A stretch of DNA of 64,000 nt, taken from contig DATGLS010000008.1 in NCBI GenBank assembly GCA_035293985.1, forward strand, positions 124,001 to 188,000, written 5' to 3'. Under the pieces are notes generated by a model. It had not been told where the DNA came from, did no database searches, and was given only the letters and a program-made list of their open reading frames with translations. Origin of the DNA: JAVDCA01 sp035293985 (GTDB lineage Bacteria > Pseudomonadota > Alphaproteobacteria > Rhizobiales > Xanthobacteraceae). The position numbers were made by a program, and so were the translations under genes. Shown here in pieces: positions 17,847 to 26,034 of the stretch. The number at the start of each line of letters is the position of its first letter. Positions within the stretch are counted from its first letter, which is position 1.

Positions 17847-18323
17847 ATGGCTTCCGCATTCTCATTTTTTGATGTCCGGGCGAAGACCGTGCTCCTGGTC
17901 GGCTCGGGCGCAGTCGCCGCCGCACTGATGCTGCGCCTGCTGGAGGCGGGCGCGCGGGTGCGGTGGCTCTCGCAGGACGTGGATGTCGCCGAGGAGATCT
18001 GGCTCGGCCGCCGACCGGATCGGATCGAGGTCGCATTCCGCGCGCCGCACGCGCGCGACTTCGCCGAAGCGGCTGCCGTGATCGTGGCGGCGAGCGACCC
18101 GCTCGCCAGTCGCGTCGCCGCGCAGGCGCGCGCACTCGACCGGCCGGTCGCGGTGGCGGGACGTCCGGAGCTGTCGACCTTCGACATCGACGACCCCGAC
18201 GACGGCGGCCACGGCGAGGCCCACGCGTGGTCATCACGACTCGGGCTAACTGGTCGCAGAACGGCTTTGCCCGACCGGCTGCTGCGCGCGCTACGCTTTT
18301 CGTCGAGCCGCCATCCCGCGTGA
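17847..18323 (+). CDS. Truncated siroheme-synthase-like (precorrin-2 dehydrogenase) protein
   Basis: Residues 1 to about 110 match the NAD-binding N-terminal domain of CysG/Met8p: VLLVGSGAVAAALMLRLLEAGARVRWLSQ, then AAAVIVAASDPLASRVAAQAR and VAVAGRPELSTFDIDDP. This enzyme oxidises precorrin-2 and inserts iron to make siroheme for sulfite reductase. At 158 residues it is shorter than Met8p-type proteins (about 200 or more). After the DDP motif the sequence loses similarity, so the dimerisation/ferrochelatase part is missing or replaced. The start ATG 17847 has GGAG 10 bases upstream. Position opposite cysD fits a sulfur role. Function may be partial. Confidence 0.7.
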   Translation: MASAFSFFDVRAKTVLLVGSGAVAAALMLRLLEAGARVRWLSQDVDVAEEIWLGRRPDRIEVAFRAPHARDFAEAAAVIVAASDPLASRVAAQARALDRPVAVAGRPELSTFDIDDPDDGGHGEAHAWSSRLGLTGRRTALPDRLLRALRFSSSRHPA

Positions 18324-18358
18324 AGCTGCCGCTGGGGCGGCCGCTCAGGTGGCCGGCC

Positions 18359-18712
18359 TCAGTTGGCCGGCCCCGGCGGCTGGGCCTGCTTGAGCACGCC
18401 GGCCTGCACCAACGCGGCGCCGATCTGCTGCATCCGGTTGATCAGATCGACCGCGGCGGGTGCCGACAGGACCAGCCGGGAGACCGGATAGCAGCGCGCG
18501 GTCGCCGGCTCCTTCGGCTTCACCGGATGATCGAGCCGGGTGACGCAAAGCTCGATCCGCAACACCTGGCCGTCCAGTTGAACGCTGTGAATCACGTCTG
18601 CGAACGTTTCGGCGACCTCCGGCCGGTCGACGTATTTCAATGTCAACGATCTCTGCGGCGCCTGGTCGGCGGGGGCCGATGGCGGCTTCGGTGGCTGTTG
18701 AGCGGCGGGCAT
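18359..18712 (-). CDS. Conserved small protein, DUF3467-like
   Basis: 117-residue cytoplasmic protein with a Pro-rich N-terminus and a compact alpha/beta body: YVDRPEVAETFADVIHSVQLDG, then ARCYPVSRLVLSAPAAVDLINRMQQIG. The layout resembles DUF3467 proteins, whose function is unknown. AGGAGG lies 8 bases before the ATG, so translation is well supported. It converges on the siroheme-type gene. Confidence 0.65.
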   Translation of the reverse strand: MPAAQQPPKPPSAPADQAPQRSLTLKYVDRPEVAETFADVIHSVQLDGQVLRIELCVTRLDHPVKPKEPATARCYPVSRLVLSAPAAVDLINRMQQIGAALVQAGVLKQAQPPGPAN

Positions 18713-18858
18713 CGGTGTCCTCCTCCTGGGAACGCTCTCTCATGAGATAGCCGAAGCCTTGCGGTCAAGCGCTTCGCCGCGCTGGAGAATCACGCGACCG
18801 CGTGCGGCGGTGGATGTGGCCATATGGATATGGTCTTTGGGTTCTAGGTGCGCCGCGA

Positions 18859-19617
18859 TCACACCGCCACCGCGCATTCGCCCGCGAGGTCGGTGGCGGG
18901 CTCATCGGCGACGATCGGCTCGCTCGCCTCCACGGCCGGCTCGGCTGCCGGAAAGGCAAGGCCCGCCCCAAGATGAGCGCGGCCGCGGCGCAGCGCGCCG
19001 AGCGCGCGCCAGGCATCGAGCGTAATCAGGCCGAGGTCGGGCAACTGGCGTGGGGCGCGCAGCACCGAGCGTGCCACCGCGGCGACATCCGGCGTCCCGT
19101 CCAGCCGCAGCGGCACGAGCGCGGCCGCCGGCAGCGAGCGCCACACCGGATCGAGGACCACGCGCGCCGCCGCGAACGGAATGCCGGCCCGCACCGCCTC
19201 CTCGGCGACGACGTGGGATTCGGTATCGACCGCCACTGCGGGGTGCTCACGCCCCAAGGCTGCCTTGGCTCGCGCGTTGGCGACCGGGTGATCGACGCCA
19301 CGCACCTCGGCGCAGATCGCGCCCGGCAGCGCCTCGCGCAGATGCCGCGCCCAGCGTTCGTCTGCCGACACAACGCCGCTTGCCCCGCGCACGCCGCTCG
19401 CGACCACCCAGTCGCCCGGGCGCAGCCGCGTATCGAGCCCGCCCGCGACACCGAAGCTGATGACGCCGTCCGCGCCCGCAAGCGCGCCGCGCACCGCCGC
19501 GCGCAGGCCCTGCTGCTGCGCGTTGCACAATACGATGACGCCGTCGCCGCACGCGATGCGGGCCTCGAACGCAAGGCAGGTGACGGCAATGACACGACGC
19601 GGAGCAATTGAGCTCAC
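18859..19617 (-). CDS. hpnG: HpnG-like nucleoside phosphorylase
   Basis: Purine-nucleoside-phosphorylase fold, 252 residues, resembling hopanoid-associated phosphorylase HpnG, which removes adenine from adenosylhopane. Visible motifs are VIAVTCLAFEARIA at the N-terminus, VISFGVAGGLDTRLRPGDWVVA (about 60-80) and the acidic VAVDTESHVVAEEA (about 125-138). The GTG start at 19617 is chosen because GGGAGG lies 6 bases upstream. No other hopanoid genes are in the window, so the pathway assignment rests on the motifs alone. Confidence 0.72.
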   Translation of the reverse strand: MSSIAPRRVIAVTCLAFEARIACGDGVIVLCNAQQQGLRAAVRGALAGADGVISFGVAGGLDTRLRPGDWVVASGVRGASGVVSADERWARHLREALPGAICAEVRGVDHPVANARAKAALGREHPAVAVDTESHVVAEEAVRAGIPFAAARVVLDPVWRSLPAAALVPLRLDGTPDVAAVARSVLRAPRQLPDLGLITLDAWRALGALRRGRAHLGAGLAFPAAEPAVEASEPIVADEPATDLAGECAVAV

Positions 19618-19837
19618 GGGGGCCTCCCGGGTTCCCTCCCCGTGGCGCGAATGCACCGGCAGCGGCGGAGCGGCAGCGCCATCGTACCGGATCAATGAAA
19701 TAATCTGAAAGGGGGGCACAAAGTTGCCGATCGCATCCTGTCGCGGACCTATTCGGCCTCGAGTCCGCCGTGCTTCATAGCGTCGCTCCACAACGGCACC
19801 GCCGACACGACGTCGGCAAGACGGCCTCGACGCAGCC

Positions 19838-20260
19838 TCACATCACTGCGCGCCGCACCGGGAACACCGCCCGCAGCGCCGCGTCGCGCAACCACAGGCC
19901 GGCCCACATGATCACGCCGAGATAGACGCCGAACAGATCGTGGCTGAACACCGGATCGGCGTGGCGCAGGTGGCTCGCGATCGCGCCGCCGAGCACGCCC
20001 ATGAACAGGACGGCGCCCAGCACCGCGGTGCGCGGCACGACGTAGAGCACGAGGATGATCGTCTCCAGCACGCCGATCCAGAAGCCGATGCCGGCCGGAT
20101 AGCCGAGCTCGAGCATCGACTGGTCGACGATCGGCAGCCGCAGCCATTTGATGGAGACGTCGAACAGCATGAACAGGATGAACAGGCCGCTGAGCGCGCG
20201 ACCGGTCCACAGCATGGGTTTCGGGGTCATGGGTTTCGGAGTCATGGGTTTCGGGGTCAT
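19838..20260 (-). CDS. DoxX-like small membrane protein
   Basis: 140 residues with four hydrophobic helices (GRALSGLFILFMLFDVSIKW; GFWIGVLETIILVLYVV; TAVLGAVLFMGVLGG; LFGVYLGVIMWAGLWL), the pattern of the DoxX-like family. The start has GGAGGG 9 bases before ATG 20260. The first 15 codons are three copies of MTPKP, each able to serve as a start. Role unknown. Confidence 0.75.
   Translation of the reverse strand: MTPKPMTPKPMTPKPMLWTGRALSGLFILFMLFDVSIKWLRLPIVDQSMLELGYPAGIGFWIGVLETIILVLYVVPRTAVLGAVLFMGVLGGAIASHLRHADPVFSHDLFGVYLGVIMWAGLWLRDAALRAVFPVRRAVM
20213..20257 (-). repeat. 15-bp tandem repeat x3 at a gene start (MTPKP)
   Basis: Three 15-base units (20213-20227, 20228-20242, 20243-20257), differing at one base, each beginning ATGACYCCG on the minus strand. 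Copy-number change would keep frame and start codon. Confidence 0.85.
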
Positions 20261-20361
20261 TGGGCAGATCCCTCCGTTTCAGGGCCGTCGCGGCAAGGAC
20301 GCGCCGGGCAGGCCGGAGCCGACATGAATGGATGAAATTATTTCAACGGCAGCCGTTCGCC

Positions 20362-21405
20362 TCACGGGCTCGCGGCGGTGGCGATGACCTGGCGGATCAC
20401 GCCCCGGATCTGCTCGTTCGATAGAAACAGGTCGTGATTGATGATCCCCCAGCCCTCCTCCGAGGCGTCGACCACATGCACGCCGAACAGCTTGAGCTTG
20501 TTCTTCTCGGCGGCGCCCACGCGGGTCATTCCGCCGGACATCCAGCCTGACAGCGCGAGCGCACGATCGTTCGTCGACGTGATCACCGTGATCTTGCCGG
20601 CGAGCGGGCCGATATGCTCGACCGAGCTCGTGAACACGTCCATGTCGATGTCCGGCGCCGCGAACACCAGCGCCCCGATCCGGTCGCCGGCGAGCCCGCC
20701 GCGTTCGGCATATAGCTGGCGCAGGGCCTCCATGGCGAGCATCGAGCCGACGCTGTGCGCGACGATGTTGATGCGGCCGGTGGTCGGGCTCGCCAGCAGG
20801 GCGTCGAGCACCGCGTGCAGGCTGTCGCGCGACCACATCGCGCTGTCGCGGTCGTAGCCGTAGTCGAGCAGCTTGGCACGCGAGGGCCACGCGAAGACGA
20901 TCGTCTCGCCGTGAAATCCGATGCCGTCGGAGAGCCGCGCGCCGTCGAGCACGGCGGTCTCGAAGGTCTGGTTGAAGCCGTGCACGTAGATCAGCACGTC
21001 GCGCCCACTGGTCGCCTGCGCGAGCGCGCTCGCCGATTGCCCCATGAGGTCGACGCGGTCGAGCGCCCAGTCGGCGAGCCCGACGGCGGCGAGCGAGAAG
21101 CGCCCGCTGTCGGGCGGCGTGAGCTGCGCACGGGCGATGCTCATCGCCCAGCGCTGGGTGCCGAACCACGGCTGCTCGCGCGCGCCCTCTACGGGCTTGC
21201 GGGTCGTCGCCACCAGCAGCGATCGGCTCGCCGAAACGGACGACGCGTCGGCGCGGGCGTCGTCACGCGCGCCATCGACCGACGCCAGGCTGGCGCAGCC
21301 GCCGAGCGCCAGCGCCGGCACGACGATGGATGATGCCGACCTCAACCCACGCAGCACGGCGCGGCGCGAGATCGCGCTGAAGATTGTCACGGGACGGATG
21401 GTCAC
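20362..21405 (-). CDS. Alpha/beta hydrolase of the DUF900 type, probable lipoprotein
   Basis: Serine-hydrolase-fold protein of 347 residues. The GTG start at 21405 follows GGAGGG by 5 bases. The N-terminus SRRAVLRGLRSASS then VPALALGGCAS carries a lipobox (LGGC), so outer- or inner-membrane anchoring is likely. The fold shows VLIYVHGFNQTFETAV (oxyanion region) and the nucleophile elbow AHSVGSM, with Asp and His candidates in VITSTNDRAL and GIINHDLF. DUF900 hydrolases have no common known substrate. Confidence 0.82.
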   Translation of the reverse strand: MTIRPVTIFSAISRRAVLRGLRSASSIVVPALALGGCASLASVDGARDDARADASSVSASRSLLVATTRKPVEGAREQPWFGTQRWAMSIARAQLTPPDSGRFSLAAVGLADWALDRVDLMGQSASALAQATSGRDVLIYVHGFNQTFETAVLDGARLSDGIGFHGETIVFAWPSRAKLLDYGYDRDSAMWSRDSLHAVLDALLASPTTGRINIVAHSVGSMLAMEALRQLYAERGGLAGDRIGALVFAAPDIDMDVFTSSVEHIGPLAGKITVITSTNDRALALSGWMSGGMTRVGAAEKNKLKLFGVHVVDASEEGWGIINHDLFLSNEQIRGVIRQVIATAASP

Positions 21406-21468
21406 ACGTTCCCTCCGCCCCCCACCCGCCGCAGGCCTGAGGCGCGAACGCGGCAACAGCAGGGCAGT

Positions 21469-21768
21469 TCACGGTTCCGCTTCGGGTTCCGTGCGCAGGT
21501 AGGATGGTAGATCGCGCGCGAAGTCCGGGAAGTAGCGCGAGATCACCGCCACGTCGAAGCGCCGCAGGATCGATTCCTTCGGCTCACGTTCGAGCAGGAA
21601 ACGAAAGGCCGCCGCGACGACGCGCTCCGGCGTGTGCTTGCCCGACGACAGGCGTTCGCACATCTCGCACGCGACCGTCACATGGTGACGGGTCTCGCCG
21701 CCGCCCTCGCGGACAGTGACCTCGAAGGACAGCGGATCATCGCCTTGCGTGCGCCGGACCTCGATCAT
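21469..21768 (-). CDS. Conserved hypothetical protein (99 aa)
   Basis: Begins MIEVRRTQGDDPLSFEVTVREG and contains HHVTVACEMCERLSSG and VVAAAFRFLLEREPKESILRRFDVAVISRYFP. It is acidic, without signal peptide or membrane segment, and has two cysteines (CEMC). No function recognised. A longer frame to 22002 exists, but its upstream part looks non-coding. Confidence 0.6.
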   Translation of the reverse strand: MIEVRRTQGDDPLSFEVTVREGGGETRHHVTVACEMCERLSSGKHTPERVVAAAFRFLLEREPKESILRRFDVAVISRYFPDFARDLPSYLRTEPEAEP

Positions 21769-22000
21769 GGTGGATCGCGCTCCCTTCATCGCGCCTCGAC
21801 CGATCGTATCGCATCTCGGCCGGCTATGGCTCGGGCGCATCTCTCGTCTTTCGCGAGCCGCCCACTGCTTACTGTCCGAAATGCGACTCCGATCGACGAT
21901 TTCGCCGGGGCGATGCCGCCGAACATTTGCGCGCAGGCCGCAGCGCGTTACTCTCGTTGCGCACGGATGAGGAGGAAGCACCGACTCTCGGAGAAGCGTC

Positions 22001-22498
22001 ATGCAGGTTCATGACCGAAAGCTGCCGCGTCATCTCATCCCCATCCACGGCGACAATGCCAGCAGCAAGGATTGGATCATCCTGCTCGAGGCCGGCACGA
22101 TCGTCGGCCCGTCGCCGGACAAGCTGCGGGTGGCCCGCGCCACGCTCGAGCGCAAGGTGGTGACCAAGCGCGACATGTTTCTGCGCTCGCGCCACTTCCT
22201 CGTCGTCGAGGATTACGATCCGCGCATTCACGCGGTCTATTTCTGTCCCCAGCTCTACCGTCAGGAAAATGACAAGAAGCTCGTGCCGCTGCACGGCGAG
22301 GAGATCGGCGAGCTGATCGCGCATGCGCTCGAGAAAGGCACCAAGGCGGCGCCGCCCTGGTACGAGCCGGCCGAGCGGTTGCCGGACGAGCCGGTCATCA
22401 GCGCGACGCTGCCGACGGAGCTCGACAGCCTGGTGGTCGAGATGCCGGCGCGCAGTGCGGCCGCGGCGAGCGCGGCGCCGCTGCAGAAGAGCGCGTGA
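22001..22498 (+). CDS. Hypothetical protein (165 aa)
   Basis: Well-placed start: GGAGAAG about 8 bases before ATG 22001. The sequence (HLIPIHGDNASSKDWIILL, LRVARATLERKVVTKRDMFL, FLVVEDYDPRIHAVYFCPQL) looks like a compact soluble alpha/beta protein with an Ala-rich tail. No family recognised. It converges on the subtilisin-like gene with a 6-base gap. Confidence 0.6.
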   Translation: MQVHDRKLPRHLIPIHGDNASSKDWIILLEAGTIVGPSPDKLRVARATLERKVVTKRDMFLRSRHFLVVEDYDPRIHAVYFCPQLYRQENDKKLVPLHGEEIGELIAHALEKGTKAAPPWYEPAERLPDEPVISATLPTELDSLVVEMPARSAAAASAAPLQKSA

Positions 22499-22504
22499 GG
22501 GTGG

Positions 22505-24880
22505 TCAATCCGACCCGGCCGACCCGGCCGCACGCGGATTGGGCGGCTCGAGGCCCGGTTGCCGATGCGGCGGCACGCGCACGACGCCGAGTCGGGCCGC
22601 GATGTGCCGAGGATCTCCCGGTTTGCGGTTTGCGTCGCCCGGCGTCCCCTGCAGCAACGACAGGTAATTGCCGGACTTGGCCTGCTCGACCTTGCCGTCG
22701 TCCGCCGTGACGAAAACGGTGGCGAGCCGCCGCGCCACGAACGGCGCGGCCGAGCTCGTCCCCTGCACGAGCGACAGAGACCCGCTGCGCACGCCCGCCG
22801 CGACCGTGCCGGTCAGTAGCCGCGAGCGGTCCGACATCGACGAGCAGTCGATCTGGGCGTCGGGCCAACCCGGATCGACCGTTCCGGCCGAGCTGTATCG
22901 CGACGGGCGAGCTTGCTCGAGCGTCGCGCCGAGGTCGTCGCCGAGGCGGTAGCCGCCGACGACCAGAGTCGTGCCTCCCGTTGCGAGGCCGCTTATGCTG
23001 CCGAAGCGCCGGTCGAGTGCGCATCCCGTGTCCATCTCGAGCAGGTCCCCCGATCCCGTGTAGAGAGGATCATCAGGGTCGTCGGTGTCGTCCGGAAGCT
23101 CGCCGGATCCGGTGTAGAGGGGGTCCTTGAGATCGTCGAAGTAACTCTGCCGGGCGCCCGATCGAAATGACTCGGGATCGGTGGCACGCTGGATCCAGAA
23201 ATGGACCGGATGCTCGGTCAGCCGGGCGTGGGCGCCCCGCCTGATCACCACCCGCCACTTGCCGGCCTGCGCAGCCGGCAGGCGGTCGTCGTTGGGCTCG
23301 GTCGGCGCAATCACGACCATGACGCGCCAGCGGCCCGTGGTGGACTTGCCGCCCGCGTTGTGAGGTCGGTTCAAATCCGCGCTGACCTGGCCGACCTGAT
23401 CGCCGCCCCCGTTCAACACACCGTATACGCGCTCGGGATCTCCCGGACCCGTTGCGTCCGCTCCGATCGGCAGCGACGTCTTTTCTGCCCCCGTCGGGGC
23501 GCGCAGCCGGACGGGGCGGCCGAAGGGATCGCGCAATTCGACGGAGAAGCCGCGCGGGTCGAACCCCAGCCAGAACCAGATCTCGAGATAGCTGGGTGTG
23601 CGGTCATTCGGCTGGATCCGCCAGGGGATCTCCACGACGTCATCGCGAAAATCGGTGTCGTCGATCTTCCCGTGCATCCGATCGAGAAACGTGTTCCCGG
23701 CCGGCGCGACCAGCGCGGTCGGCCCGGCGATCTCGCGACGCTTGCGGACGAGCTGGTCGATCGCCGCCTCGATCTCGCTTTCGCCGTCGTGGCGGCCGCC
23801 GGAGTAGCCGTAGCTGAAATTGATCACGAGGCGGAGCCTGTCGACACTGTATCCTTGCTGGCTCGCAATGATGTCGGCGCGATCGAAAATGTAGTGAAAG
23901 GCGGACAGCACATACATGTCCTTGCCGAAGCCCGAGGTGTCCATCGTCACCATGTTCGGCAGCTGCACCGCGATGATGCGAATTTCCTCCGGTGGATCGT
24001 CGCCGCGCGCGGGCGCATACCCGGTCGCGAGATCCATCACGTGCCCGCCATGTGTCGCATGCCGGTTGAGCAGGCTGCCGTATTTGTCGGTATCGGCGGT
24101 GGCTCCGGCCGCACGATAAAGCGCATCCTCGTCGTCCCCGTGGCGCTCGATGAGCTCCTCGATCTGCTCGCGCGTGTATTCGCGTCCGAACAGCACACTG
24201 GGCTTGTCCAGCGTCTTGTCGGCCCTGACCGACTGCAGCCAGCAGAACTCGACGCGGCTGCGGCGTCCGCTCTCGTCGCGGAAGTTGCGGTTGGCGAACG
24301 GCAGGCCATCATCGATCACCGCGATGACGGTGATCCGCTTGCCCGCGCCGATGCGACCGCGCAACCCTTCGTCGGGCGCCCACGTCGGGGCGTACGGATG
24401 TTCCGCCAGCTCGTCATGCATCGCGCTGTCTTCGATCGGATAGGCGACGCGAAAGCGCGGATAGAGGTCACTGGCCGCGGTTCGTGCCGATTGGGGCGCC
24501 TCGGGTGCGAGCCTAAGACCGATGAAATCCGCGCCGGCCTGAAGCACCTGCACTAGGTCGCGTGGCGCTGTGATCTGAACGATCGGCTTTTCGACGACGA
24601 AAGGAAAGAACGTCAACCCTCCGCGCCACCAGAGGGTCGGAAACCAGGATTTAGGCGCCGCCGCGGCGGTCCTCGTCTGTCGCATTTCCGCGGCTTGCGG
24701 CGGCCGATCTCGGCTCGGCGATGGCGCCTGCCATTCGGCGATCGCCGTCATGTACTTCAACGGCTGCTGCATGACCGGAAAGGCGTAGCCTCTGCCCGCG
24801 CCGAAGTTCCAATACTCGTAGGGGCCGAGATAGAGAGGTCCCGGATCGCCGGGCCCGTCGTCCGTCTTGTCCGTCGCCAT
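22505..24880 (-). CDS. Subtilisin-like (S8) serine protease, large, without signal peptide
   Basis: 791 residues. The catalytic triad is visible: Asp in VIAVIDDGLPFAN (about 190), His in NRHATHGGHVMDLATG (about 285) and Ser in QGTSSAAPFVARRLA (about 720). A long insert of about 330 residues lies between His and Ser and contains a duplicated DPLYTGSG motif. No signal peptide is seen at the chosen start (24880), so export is unproven. The start overlaps the TGA of the PAP2-type gene as TGATG, giving translational coupling. Substrate unknown. Confidence 0.88.
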   Translation of the reverse strand: MATDKTDDGPGDPGPLYLGPYEYWNFGAGRGYAFPVMQQPLKYMTAIAEWQAPSPSRDRPPQAAEMRQTRTAAAAPKSWFPTLWWRGGLTFFPFVVEKPIVQITAPRDLVQVLQAGADFIGLRLAPEAPQSARTAASDLYPRFRVAYPIEDSAMHDELAEHPYAPTWAPDEGLRGRIGAGKRITVIAVIDDGLPFANRNFRDESGRRSRVEFCWLQSVRADKTLDKPSVLFGREYTREQIEELIERHGDDEDALYRAAGATADTDKYGSLLNRHATHGGHVMDLATGYAPARGDDPPEEIRIIAVQLPNMVTMDTSGFGKDMYVLSAFHYIFDRADIIASQQGYSVDRLRLVINFSYGYSGGRHDGESEIEAAIDQLVRKRREIAGPTALVAPAGNTFLDRMHGKIDDTDFRDDVVEIPWRIQPNDRTPSYLEIWFWLGFDPRGFSVELRDPFGRPVRLRAPTGAEKTSLPIGADATGPGDPERVYGVLNGGGDQVGQVSADLNRPHNAGGKSTTGRWRVMVVIAPTEPNDDRLPAAQAGKWRVVIRRGAHARLTEHPVHFWIQRATDPESFRSGARQSYFDDLKDPLYTGSGELPDDTDDPDDPLYTGSGDLLEMDTGCALDRRFGSISGLATGGTTLVVGGYRLGDDLGATLEQARPSRYSSAGTVDPGWPDAQIDCSSMSDRSRLLTGTVAAGVRSGSLSLVQGTSSAAPFVARRLATVFVTADDGKVEQAKSGNYLSLLQGTPGDANRKPGDPRHIAARLGVVRVPPHRQPGLEPPNPRAAGSAGSD

Positions 24881-26022
24881 CAGTGCGAGCCGTCGTGCAG
24901 GGCGAACTCCTCGCACGCCTTTCCCCACAGATAAGCGAACAGCGGGCTCGGCTCGATCTCGAAGCAGTCCGCCTTTTCGACACCGTAGGCCCGGTTCTCC
25001 CCCTTGAGAAACTCCTTGACGTGGAAGTCGAGGTCGCCGTGGGCGCGATAGCGATAGCCGACGATGCCGTCGCCGGCGCCGCACTTCGCCAGCACGATCT
25101 GCCCGATGGCGCGTCCGAGGACGGCGCCGCACCAGGTATCGATCGGATAGTGCACCCCCGCGACCGTGCGGTTGACCGCGATCCGCTCGGCGAGCTTGCT
25201 GAGCAGCGCCTGACGTCGCGCGACGTCGGCATAGTTGCGCTTCTGCGACGCGAGGAACGTGCGCAGCATCTCGGCCACCGCGAACGATTCCGTCGCATGC
25301 GCGCTGGGAAAGCTCGCGTGCGCCGGCACCGGGATCATCGGCATCACCTGCGCGCCGATGCGGTCGGGCCGGCGGCAGGCCAGATGGTGCTTGATGATCA
25401 TCGCCACATGCGACGCGAGCACCTGGGTGATGGCGATGAGCTCGAGCGTGTAGCGATTGGGCGCGGTCTGCAGGCCGAGGATCATCGTGAAATAAGCGAC
25501 CGGCAACCCGAGTTGGCTGAGAATCTCCGGGGTCCGATCCGGGCGCTGGTCAAGATAGTCGCGCATGAACTTGAGCTGATCCAGGAAGGCCGACATCGGC
25601 GGCTTTTCGACGTCGAAAAACTCATGATCGCCGTACGCCAGGCACAGCCTCTTGTGCTGCTTGTGGACCTTCCAATCGAGGTCCTTGAGAAAATCGGTGA
25701 TATAGAGCGACGAGCGGACCCAATCGGCCCACAGGTCCATGTTTCCGGGCGACGAGAAGCCGAGCTCGTTCGGCTCGCCCATCGGCGGGATGTTGTCGGC
25801 CACGTGGGTGATGGACTGTTCGGTGAGCTCGAGGCCCTGCACCAGAAGCGGGTCGTAGACCGGATCGGCGCCGCTGCCCAGGAACGAGCCAAGCCCGGTG
25901 ATCGTCAGACCGCCAACCCCGCCGACGCCGCCTACGCCACCCACCCCGCCAACGCCGCCGACGCCACCCACGCCACCGACCCCTCCCACGCCACCGACCC
26001 CTCCCACGCCACCCATCGCCAT
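24880..26022 (-). CDS. PAP2/vanadium-haloperoxidase-like protein with (GGV)n leader
   Basis: 380 residues. The acid phosphatase/haloperoxidase active site is complete: K-x6-RP in KHHLACRRPD, PSxH in FPSAHATESFA, and R-x5-H-x3-D in NRTVAGVHYPIDTW. Such enzymes dephosphorylate lipids or sugars, or with vanadate oxidise halides; the sequence does not decide. Residues 4-38 are GG plus eleven VGG units, a flexible leader unlike a signal peptide. GGAG is 3 bases before ATG 26022. It lies 12 bases downstream of the SARP/TPR gene and is coupled to the protease, so the three form one operon. Confidence 0.85.
   Translation of the reverse strand: MAMGGVGGVGGVGGVGGVGGVGGVGGVGGVGGVGGVGGLTITGLGSFLGSGADPVYDPLLVQGLELTEQSITHVADNIPPMGEPNELGFSSPGNMDLWADWVRSSLYITDFLKDLDWKVHKQHKRLCLAYGDHEFFDVEKPPMSAFLDQLKFMRDYLDQRPDRTPEILSQLGLPVAYFTMILGLQTAPNRYTLELIAITQVLASHVAMIIKHHLACRRPDRIGAQVMPMIPVPAHASFPSAHATESFAVAEMLRTFLASQKRNYADVARRQALLSKLAERIAVNRTVAGVHYPIDTWCGAVLGRAIGQIVLAKCGAGDGIVGYRYRAHGDLDFHVKEFLKGENRAYGVEKADCFEIEPSPLFAYLWGKACEEFALHDGSH
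25909..26013 (-). repeat. 9-bp tandem repeat encoding (VGG)11
   Basis: 105 bases, read on the minus strand as two Gly codons plus eleven Val-Gly-Gly units with varied third positions. The in-frame 9-bp unit lets copy number change without a frameshift. Confidence 0.9.
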
Positions 26023-26034
26023 TATCTCCTCTGA

